Source: Molossus alvarezi
Taxonomy: Eukaryota; Chordata; Mammalia; Chiroptera; Molossidae
Length of the DNA stretch: 64,000 nucleotides
Assembly: GCA_037176705.1 (NCBI GenBank)
Contig: CM073886.1
Location: forward strand, 22,925,501 to 22,989,500
Direction of reading: 5' to 3'
Shown here: one piece after another, positions 56,225 through 64,000 of the stretch
Layout: each line of letters starts with the position of its first letter
Position numbering within the stretch: the first letter of the stretch is position 1
Translations under genes and position numbers: made by a program
The notes under the pieces: generated by a model
The model's database searches: none
What the model was told of the DNA's origin: nothing
The model's input: the letters and a program-made list of their open reading frames with translations, nothing else

Positions 56225-56610
56225 CACGCCTCCGAGCGGACATTATCAGTTCCCAGATGAGAACACTAAGCCCACGGACAGATACAACCACCTGGCCGTG
56301 ACCACACAGCTGGAACGGGCACAGCTGGGAAACGGTCAGAAGCCAGGAATCCAGGGTCCGTCAGGTAAGGAGTGTGGGCCCTGCCTTAGTAGGTGCCAGG
56401 CATTTCTAAACACTTGGTTGCATTTTTACTGTTAAGTCTTGTGATTCAACAGCTCTATGACGTAGATATTATTATTACTATGATATCATTCCCATTTCAC
56501 AGATGCGGACACTGAGGCCACAATACGTTCAACATGCCCAAGGAGGTAAGTGATCGAGCTGGGCTTTGAACTCGGGCAGTCTGGCTCCAAATCCATGCTC
56601 TTTAGTACAT
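56225..56610 (-). repeat. Two MIRs in tandem, antisense
   Basis: 56,225-56,330 reads cagttcccagatgagaacac and gtgaccacacagctggaacg. 56,385-56,610 is longer: gccaggcatttctaaacact, gttaagtcttgtgattcaac, ttcccatttcacagatgcgg, ggctttgaactcgggcagtc. Confidence 0.8.
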
Positions 56611-57049
56611 CTCCCTCCCAAGGCATCAGAGGAAACGCCGAGGGGTCAGCAGGGAGGGGCCAAGCCCAGCCCGAGGCACCTCCAGGAGTTTGACTGCGGA
56701 GCTCAGCCAGGTTCAGGGACTGGCGTTCCATGTGGCTCCCCCTCACCCCACAGCTGACAAAACTCAGCTCACGTCCGACCACCTCCCTCTCAGCGCACAC
56801 TGCAGCGCCTGCCACGCACCTTGCCTCTGACAGAGAACCCAGACTGGTGACCAGAAACAGGGTCTGGGTTAGCTGGGCAAGGCGCCTGAACTTTGGGAGG
56901 GGGAAGAGGTACCTGGAGAGAATGGTCAGGGTCCAGAACAGCAATACTCAAGGCCAACAGGCAGAACCCACAGACACGTTTTCTCTGACCTGCACAGGAC
57001 TGCCCACTGCCCAGTGCAGTGAGCGTGAGGGCATGTGCGTGAGTGTGCA
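56611..57049. other. Unique DNA, no gene seen
   Basis: No repeat or splice-bounded frame recognised. Confidence 0.25.
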
Positions 57050-57600
57050 AGTATTTTAATACTCTTTATTTTTGAATAATTTTAGATGTACAGAAAAGTT
57101 GTAAAGTTAGTCTAGAGTTGCCATATACCCTCCCCCGTTTCCTCCATTGTTAGCATCTTACATTGCCTGGGTATATGGAGAAAACTAAGAAACCAACACG
57201 GCACATTACTGTTAAATATACTCCAGACTTTATTCCGATATTACTAGTTTTCCCGTCCTTATTCTACTCCAGGAGCCAATCCAGGTACCACCTTGCATTT
57301 AGTTGTCATAGCTTTTTTTTTTTATTCCTTTAATTTTTTTTTTTAGAGAGAGCAGAAGGGAGAAGGAGAGAGAGATGGAAACATCGATGAGAGAGAACAT
57401 CAATTGGCCGCCTCCTGCATGTCCCCCTCTGGGGATCGGGCCCACAACCTGGGCATGTGCCCTGACCAGGAATCAAACCAACAACCTCTTGGTGTGTGAG
57501 TCGACACCCAACCAGTGAGCCACACAAGCCGGGCTGTCATGATTCTTCAGACTCCTCTGGTCTGTGAATTTCTCGGACTTTATATTTCATGCATTGTGCA
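57050..57600 (-). mobile_element. L1M 3' UTR, antisense, split by a Ves SINE
   Basis: Complement of an L1M 3' UTR: gaataattttagatgtacag, aaaagttgtaaagttagtct, cccccgtttcctccattgtt, gccaatccaggtaccacctt, gcatttagttgtcat. It resumes after the Ves with gtcatgattcttcagactcc. Confidence 0.75.
57311..57534 (-). mobile_element. Ves SINE, short type, antisense
   Basis: The right end is gagccacacaagccgggc, with the B-box complement aggaatcaaaccaac and a T-rich left tail. The short flank tgtcat occurs on both sides. Confidence 0.92.
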
Positions 57601-58079
57601 TTTTTAAAAACTAAATTTGTTTCCAATATTTAAAACTGGGAGATTTGATATAAAATCCGAATTTCCAGTTTCTCAAAAAAAAAAAAAAAACTGGCCTGCC
57701 TTCCCCCAACAACAAGTGGGGAGCAGTAGCTGCCACTTTTAGCTGAGATACATGCTTCCCCCATCTGCCATAGTCCCCACCACTCTCTATTGTCTCTCCA
57801 ACACTGAGGCCAAGTATTATTGCCATTCTTCACAGTGCTTGTGCAAAACATATTTGAAGATGTGAGAAAATAACAGACCAAAGGGATTGTGGATTTTAAG
57901 AAAAAGTATTTATACCACCACCCTCACTCAAGTTACTTGCTGGCCCCATATCTAGTCAAGGAGGTTTTTAGGGGCAGGGATCATGTCCTGACCATCATTA
58001 TGTTTCTGGGCCCCTTGTTCACATTTGTTGATTAGTAAACATGTGAACATGAAAACAAACACCCCAGTGACCCGTCTTG
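57601..58079. other. Unclassified block with internal poly(A)
   Basis: 57,600-57,900 has an A run at 57,676-57,691 and continues tggccccatatctagtcaag later. 57,970-58,050 resembles an L2 3' end (ggcagggatcatgtcctgac). I cannot name the first part. Confidence 0.3.
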
Positions 58080-58684
58080 ATCACCCTCAGGGAAATGCAA
58101 TGATATCTGTCTGATATGCAGAAGGTATCAGCAACCTAAATGTCTATCAGTGGGGAAGTCTTCTGTCAAGTGCAGACCCACCCACACAGTGGACATTACC
58201 ATGTTTGCTTGCAGTGCGTTTTCCATAAGAAAGTACTCAGGTCACAATATAAAATGAAAAAGCAGGCTAAACATACACACACCCCATGGCCCAGAAATTC
58301 CACTCCCAGATGTATACCCACCAGAAATGGGCACAGACACTCACCAAAAAGACATGCACAGGAATGTTCCCAGTCTTTCCACGGCCAGAAACTGGAAACT
58401 ACCCAGAAGCCCATCTGAAGTAGAACGGATAAAAAAAATGTGGATGGAACATTACGCAGCAAGGAGAGTGAACCAACCGTGAATACACACAGCAACATGG
58501 ATAGAGCTCCCAGACAAATTTTAAGCCAAAGAAGTCAGAAACAAAAAGGACATGAGCAGCGTTATTCACCATCACCAAAAGGTGGAGACAACCTCGATGT
58601 CCATCAGCAGCAGATTAATGGATGAACAAATTGTTGTTTATCCATTCTATGGAATATTATTCAGTCTTAAAAAGAAATAAAGGT
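58080..58684 (+). mobile_element. L1M 3' UTR pieces, sense
   Basis: 58,270-58,540 reads atggcccagaaattccactc, ccagatgtatacccaccaga, catgcacaggaatgttccca. 58,555-58,680 repeats the phrase set (aggtggagacaacctcgatg, tccatcagcagcagattaat, ggaatattattcagtcttaa). Two overlapping 3' ends suggest two copies or a partial duplication. Confidence 0.75.
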
Positions 58685-59279
58685 CAAGATGGCCTCATCA
58701 AGACTGGCTGAAGGGGTGGAGACACAGAATAGTCAGGTCCCCATGTCCCACACCCACAGTGTGGCAGTTAAGAATTAGGAGGAACATCTTGGCTGCAGAG
58801 GTTCCCCCCCACCACTCCCACACAGCTAGGAATCTCAGCCCCACACCCGGCTCCCCACCCTGGGGCGTCAGTGCCAGGAAGGAAAGTCCCTACAGCATCT
58901 GGCTGTGAGTACCAGCAGGGATTGCGTCTGAGTGAGGCATAGGGCTGCTGCAGACCTAGGCACTGCAGGTCTTAAAGGGCTCACACACGGACTCACGTGC
59001 TCCCAGATTCACTCACTCTAAGCGCCAGTGCTGAGGCAGCAACTCAAACAATGTCAGGGACATATGGGGAGGAACTGAATTGACCAGCTTCAGGATGAGG
59101 GCCTGGGGGGGCACAGGTTGGGACACCAAAGTACTAGCAGGTGCCATTGTTCCTTTGTTGAGCCCTCCCCATACCCAGCTGTCAGGTGTAGGCATGTGCT
59201 ACATCTGAGCTCTCCTGGCTCACACTGCTTGCCCAGCCATGGTGATTGCCTGAGACCCTGCCCCACCCCCTTGCCCACC

Positions 59280-59830
59280 CAGCCCAAGCCTCTTCCAGCC
59301 ACTCCTCCACGCAAGTGGCCTGCCTCAGCACGCTCTGTGGACTTTCCTCAACTCTCTCAAGGGTCCACAAGCCCCAAACAAGCAGCCGCTGGCCTCAGGG
59401 TGACCTGTACCTCTTGCTAAGCAGCCTCAAACACAGCATAAGTGGCGACCAGTATCAACTTGCACTGTAACTCCATCAGGTGGCTCCAAACCTGTTTGGA
59501 ATGTAGCTTCACCTAAGTGGCCACAAGACCAGCACAATTGGCAACTGGCCTCAGCTCACATTGTGGTGCCACCGAAGGGTCCCAAGCTGACATTAGTGGC
59601 AGCATAGCCCCTTCCAGACACCTCCAAGCCCAGCACAAGAAGCAACCAACTGCAGATCACTTTGCAGCTCCCACCAGGTGGCTCCAAGCTGGACACAGAT
59701 GGTAGCTGAGCTTGGCCTGCATCAGAGCCCCTCCTGAGAGGCTCGAGAACCAACACACCCAGTGGTTGACTTCAGACCACACCAGGGCAGTGCACAAGCA
59801 GCTCCACAAATGACACACCAGAAGAACAGA
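59280..59830 (+). repeat. About 60-bp tandem units in the L1 5' UTR
   Basis: Degenerate units each begin near tccaagcccagcacaagtgg and end near gctcccaccaggtggc. At least seven follow in a row (for example at about 59,415, 59,515, 59,620, 59,680 and 59,740). Tandem monomers are known from L1 5' UTRs. Confidence 0.6.
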
Positions 59831-60164
59831 CTTGGCTAGCACCCCGCTAAAGCAACTCCTGCTCCATGGGCTCAGCCCCCAAACAATAGCTCATCTGCTG
59901 TAGTCATGACCAGCCCTCACAGCCAGTCAGCCTGAAGGTCAGTCCCACCCACTGATGTGCCAATAGCAATCAAAGCTCAACTACAACAGGAGGGCACACA
60001 TGCCCACACAAAGGATATTTCTAGAGCACCTGGCTCAGGTGACCAGGGAGACTGTGTCACTGACCCGCAGTATAAGTCATTCTGCCAAGACTGAGAGACT
60101 TAGTAAATCTATCTAATACACAGAAACAAAATACAGAGAGTGCACCAGAAGGAGACAAAGAAAC

Positions 60165-60703
60165 ATGTCCCCAATGAAAGAAGAGCATAAAACTCCAGAA
60201 AAAGAACTAAACAAAATGTAAACAAGAAATCTACCTGATACTGAGTTTAGAACACTTTACAAGAATATTCAATGAACTTAGAGGAAGAAGAGATGAACCC
60301 AGTGAGAACTTCAACAAGAGACAGAAACCATAAAAAGGGTAGAGAGTCCCAAACAAGATGAACCCAAAGAGACCCACATCAAGACACATCATAATTAAAA
60401 TGTCAAAGATTAACAACAAAGAGAGAACCTTAAAAGTTGCAAGAGAAAAGCAGTTAGTTACCTACGAGGGAGCTCCCATGGGACTGTCAGCTGATTTCTC
60501 AACAGAAACTTTGCAGGTCAGAAGGGATTGGCAAGAAATATTCAAAGTGATGAAAAGCAACAATCTACAACTAAGATTGCTCTACCCAGCAAGGCTGTCA
60601 TTTAGAATTCAAGGAGAGATAAAGTTTCCCAGACAAGGAAAAGCTAAAGGAGTTCACCACCACCAAACAAGTATTACAAGAAATATTAAAGGGATTTCTT
60701 TAA
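60165..60703 (+). pseudogene. L1 ORF1 remnant with an internal deletion
   Basis: It starts at an ATG (60,165) followed by MSPMKEEHKTPEKELNKM in frame. Near 60,335 the sequence jumps from the N-terminal part to the ...gagagtcccaaacaag part. About half a kilobase, including most of the coiled-coil region, is missing. Downstream, 60,358-60,703 is still open and reads REKQLVTYEGAPMGLSADFS and RLLYPARLSFRIQGEIKF, the conserved nucleic-acid-binding C-terminal domain of ORF1p. The product of the full frame would be defective. Confidence 0.75.
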
Positions 60704-60746
60704 GGAAAAAGAAAAAAGAAAAAATATGAATAAGAAAATATAGAAA

Positions 60747-60987
60747 GCCCTGGCCAGTTTGGCTCAGCAGTTAGAGCATCAACTGGTGGACCAGAGAGTC
60801 CCAGGTTCGGTTCCTGCTAAGGGCATGTACCTCGGTTGTTGTTCGTCCCCAGCCCCAGTTGGGGTCGTGTGGGTGGCAACCACTCAATGTGTCTCTCTCA
60901 TGTCGATGCTTCTCTCTCTCTCTCTTCTTCCCTCTATCCCTCCCTATCTGAAGATAAATGCAAAAATGTCCTCAAGTGAGGATTAAG

Positions 60988-60988
<1 letters not shown>
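60747..60988 (+). mobile_element. Ves SINE, long type
   Basis: Head gccctggccagtttggctca, B-box region aggttcggttcctgc, hairpin gtcctcaagtgaggat. It is followed by the AC repeat instead of a plain A tail. It lies in the L1 inter-ORF region. Confidence 0.92.

Positions 60989-61033
<45 letters not shown>
60989..61033. repeat. (AC)n microsatellite
   Basis: About 21 AC units directly after a Ves tail (gattaagtat then acacac...), so it probably grew out of the SINE tail. Confidence 0.95.
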
Positions 61034-61036
<3 letters not shown>

Positions 61037-61393
61037 GATTCTCACTAAGACAAACACGGTAAAAAGCAATTACAACAATAAGTAATACATACAAACACAC
61101 ACTCACACAAAAGAAGTAAAAAATAATGGCAAAACCATAAGTATGGAGGGGAAAGAAAAACTTGTAGTGATTTTAGAATGTGTTTCAGTTTAAGCAGCCA
61201 TCAACTTAAAATAGACTTCTATAAACAGAGCTTGGTATATATGAAGCATATGGTAACCATAAATATAAAATTGATAAAGATATACAAGAAAAAAAGGAAT
61301 CCAAATGCAACACTATAGAAAGTCATCAGCATACAAGAAAAGAGCAAGAGAATAAAAAAGGAACAGAAGAAACACAAAAACAATCAGCAAATA

Positions 61394-61636
61394 GCTCTGG
61401 CCAGTTTGGCTTAGCAGTTACAGTGTCGGCCTGTGAACCAGAGAGTCCCAGGTTTGGTTCCCACTAGGGGCACGTACCTTGGTTGCAGTTTGTCGTGTGG
61501 GTAGCAACCACTCTATATGTCTCTCTCATATCAATGTTTCTCTCTCTCTCTCTTCCCCCCCTCTCCCTCCCGCTCTATCTGAAGATAAATGCAAAAATGT
61601 CCTCGAGTGAGGATAAAAAAAAAAAAAAAGAAAAAA
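61394..61636 (+). mobile_element. Ves SINE, long type
   Basis: Head gctctggccagtttggctta, B-box region aggtttggttcccac, hairpin gtcctcgagtgaggat, A-rich tail. A 12-base gap in the middle removes part of the ...cagtttgtccc... block. Confidence 0.92.
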
Positions 61637-61670
61637 TCAGAAAACAATAAATAAAATATAATTACTTTAA

Positions 61671-61877
61671 TTTTTTTTAATTGATTTTAGAGAGAGAGGC
61701 AGGGAGAAGGAAAGAGAGATAGAAACATTGATGAGAGAGAACATCGATTGGCCAACTCCTGCATGCCCTCCACTGGGGATGGGGCCCATAACCTGGGCAC
61801 GTGCCCTGACCAGAATCAAACCGGCAACCTCTTGGTACATGGGTCAATGCTCAACCACTGAGCCACACCGGCCGAGT
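61671..61877 (-). mobile_element. Ves SINE, short type, antisense
   Basis: The right end is gagccacaccggccgag, with the B-box complement agaatcaaaccggc and a T-rich left tail. The target duplication is tataattactttaa / aataattgctttaa. It sits just before the ORF2 start. Confidence 0.92.
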
Positions 61878-61879
61878 TG

Positions 61880-63205
61880 TCAATAATTGCTTTAAATGTA
61901 AATGGACTAAATGCTCCAATCATAGGGTGGCTGAATGAATAAAAAAATAAAATAAAAAATACATAAGATCTGAACATATGCTGCCTCCAAGAGACCCACT
62001 TCACGCTGAAGGACACACACAGACTGAAAGTAAAGGAATAGAAAAAGAGATTTCATGCATATGGAAATGAAAGAAAGCTAAGGTAGCAATATTTATATCA
62101 GACAAAATGGACTTCAGAACAAAGGCTATAATAAGAGACAAAGAGGGGCATTTCATAATGATAAGAGATCAAGAGGACATATAAACATCTACACATACAA
62201 CACAGGAGCACCTAAATGTATAAAGTGAATTTTGATGGACATGAAGGGAAAGATCTACAGTAATGAGGTCATAGTAGGGGACTTTACCACCCGCTGACAC
62301 CAATGGATAGCTCCTCCAGACTGAAAATCAACAAGGAAACAGTGACCTTAAATAATACACACACTGGATGGACTTAATTCATATTTTTAGGACATTTCAC
62401 CCAAAAGCATCAGAATATATATTTTTTCCAAGTGCACTTGAAACATTTTCCATGATAGATCACATATTAGGCCACAGAACAACTCTCAATAAATTGAAGA
62501 TTGAAATCCTATCTAGCATCTTCTCCAATCATAATGGTGTGAAACTAAAAATCAATGACAAGAAAACGTAAAAACACGCCAAGGCTAAGTAACAGGCTAC
62601 TAAACCACAAATGTGTTAACAATGAGATCAAGAAAGAAATCAAACGGTACCTTGAGACCAACGAAAATGAAAACACAAATACCTCAAATCTATGGGACAC
62701 AGGTCTAAGAGGGAAATACATAATAATACAGGCCTACCTCAAGAAACAAGAAAAATCTCAAATAAACAATCTAACCTTCCACCTAAAAGAACCAGAAAAA
62801 GAACAAACAAGCCCAAAATGAGTAGACAAATGGAAACCATATAGATCAGAGAGAAATAAAGTCTAAAAAAAAAGAAAAATAGAAAAGATCAATGAAACCA
62901 AGAGCTGGTTCTTTTGAAAAGATAAACAAAATTGATAAACCTTTAGCCAGACTCATCAACAAAAGAGAGTGGGCCCCAATTAAGAAATCAGAGACGCAAA
63001 AGGACAAGTGACAACCACCACCACAGAAAAACAAAGGATGATAAGACAATACTATGGACAATTATACGCCAACAAATTTTGGAAAACCTGGAAGAAATGG
63101 ATAAATTCCTAGAAACATACAACCTTCCAAGGCAGAACCAGGAAGAAACAGAAAATGTGAACAGATTGGTAACTAGTGATAAAATCCAATCAGTAATCTG
63201 CACGA
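61880..63205 (+). pseudogene. L1 ORF2 5' part (endonuclease and beyond), disrupted
   Basis: The DNA follows the ORF2 start (ctttaaatgtaaatggacta, gctgcctccaagagacccac). One open piece reads FSMIDHILGHRTTLNKLKIE and SSIFSNHNGVKLKIND. The endonuclease catalytic SDH motif is SNH here. Later pieces read EIKKEIKRYLETNENEN and [19 protein letters not shown]. Frame breaks occur throughout, so it is inactive. Confidence 0.8.
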
Positions 63206-63734
63206 GGGACAAGACATCTCTTTTGGGACGATGTGATCCCCAAAGAGGGGTCACAGTTCCTCTGTCTACAGCGGGGAAGATGAAAACCAGGTGAGCTGGG
63301 CCCTGCCGCCCAACCAAGCCAGTTGCCCTGGAAAAGTGTCACCTGCCTTTCATTCTGGGAGCGAGAAGGATGGGCTGGTGGGAACTGAAGAGGACTTCCT
63401 GCTGGGGCCCATTGGGTCCGGCTCCCTGAAGAGCAGGAGACCCGGCCCTCCTTCTGGGACCAGACTGCTCTGCCTGCCCAGCTCAACTAGACCCTTCTCT
63501 TCTGGGGCTTTGCAATGGCAGCGACCGGTCCCAGACCGACTCGGACTAGGGTCACTCCACTGCTGGGCAGAGCCCCACCCAGAGCTCAGCCACCCTTACA
63601 TACCCCAGGACACTGAAGCCTTCAACCAAGAAGGTAAAGGGGCAGCGAGGGGTGGGGGACTCAGGACAGGGGAGCGCTGGTTCTCGGCCTCTTAGAGGGA
63701 AACTGAGAAAGATGTATTTTATTTAATAAACCCT
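63206..63734. other. Unique DNA, no supported gene
   Basis: A CpG-containing stretch at 63,400-63,560 is open on both strands. A donor-like aaccag|gtgagc occurs at 63,289, but no acceptor pairs with it. Confidence 0.3.
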
Positions 63735-63895
63735 TAGACGAGCTCTGTATGTGCCAGGCTCTGCTGTTAACATGCCACACATATCACCCGCTCTGAGACA
63801 GAGAGGTTAAGTAACTTGCCTGAGGTCACCCAGCCAGGAAGTGATGGAGCCAGAACTTAACCCTGGAGGATCTGGCTCTGGGCCAGGTGCTACCC
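63735..63895 (-). repeat. MIR
   Basis: Antisense MIR: agctctgtatgtgccaggct, gagacagagaggttaagtaa, cttgcctgaggtcacccagc, cagaacttaaccctggagga. Confidence 0.85.
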
Positions 63896-64000
63896 CCATA
63901 GTCACAGCTTCACAAAATGCAAACACTGGGCCCACTCATGAAAACCAGGTCCCAGGGTGCTGGATGTCAGGACCTTTGTGATCCCTACACCCACACCACT
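63896..64000. other. Unassigned end of window
   Basis: Too short to judge. Confidence 0.2.

Larger units (their letters stand above)
58685..63205 (+). mobile_element. L1 with 5' UTR, ORF1 and ORF2 start; 3' end missing; Ves SINEs inside
   Basis: The order 5' UTR (58,685-60,164), ORF1 remnant (60,165-60,703), inter-ORF region with (AC)n and two Ves, a third Ves at 61,671, then the ORF2 endonuclease and beginning of the next domain (61,880-63,205) is that of an old L1. Homology stops near 63,205, so the reverse transcriptase, C-terminal part and 3' UTR are absent. Most L1 copies lose the 5' end instead. Confidence 0.85.

Noticed and set aside
55618..56301. Plus-strand frame of 227 codons
   Set aside because: It covers the MIR at 55,695-55,855 and enters another MIR.

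Overview
The window is mammalian nuclear DNA, almost certainly from a bat. The main evidence is about 25 copies of a tRNA-derived SINE of the Ves type. They have a pol III A box and B box, a pyrimidine-rich body and an A-rich tail, many are flanked by target-site duplications, and Ves elements are known from yangochiropteran bats. The background of MIR, L2, MLT1/MaLR LTRs, MER20, MER5A and old L1 is the ordinary placental set. I see none of the young Helitrons that are abundant in Myotis, so I do not name a family or genus.

Layout. 1-3.8 kb is minus-strand L1 debris with one Ves. 4-31 kb is GC-richer and SINE-poor, made of MIR/L2 fragments, two or three LTR remnants and short unique islands. 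32-38.5 kb is dominated by MLT1 LTRs, an old hAT-like element and a minus-strand L1ME, all punctured by Ves copies. 39-44 kb is again mostly unique or L2. 45-48 kb is a dense nest of six Ves copies, with a hAT element inside an MLT1 LTR. 49-57 kb is mixed L2, MIR and MER20, with a CA-rich tract near 54.6 kb. 58-63.2 kb holds an L1 that keeps its 5' UTR and parts of ORF1 and ORF2 but lacks its 3' end.

No protein-coding gene can be named with confidence. Ten short islands on the minus strand, from about 40.9 kb down to 4.9 kb, look like exons. Most have splice-like borders and an open frame. Five of them also keep many CpGs between masked-looking repeats. One neighbouring pair (28,799-28,917 and 24,881-24,968) joins in phase. 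They could belong to one minus-strand gene, but GC-rich DNA makes pseudo-exons easily and no transcript evidence is available here, so their confidence is low to moderate. Three CTCF-like motifs are the clearest non-repeat regulatory candidates.

The most unusual observations are a tailless 49-bp Ves head with an 18-bp target duplication, two Ves copies in one target site, a hairpin at the 3' end of the long Ves type that is kept through wobble changes, and the nested MLT1/hAT/Ves locus.
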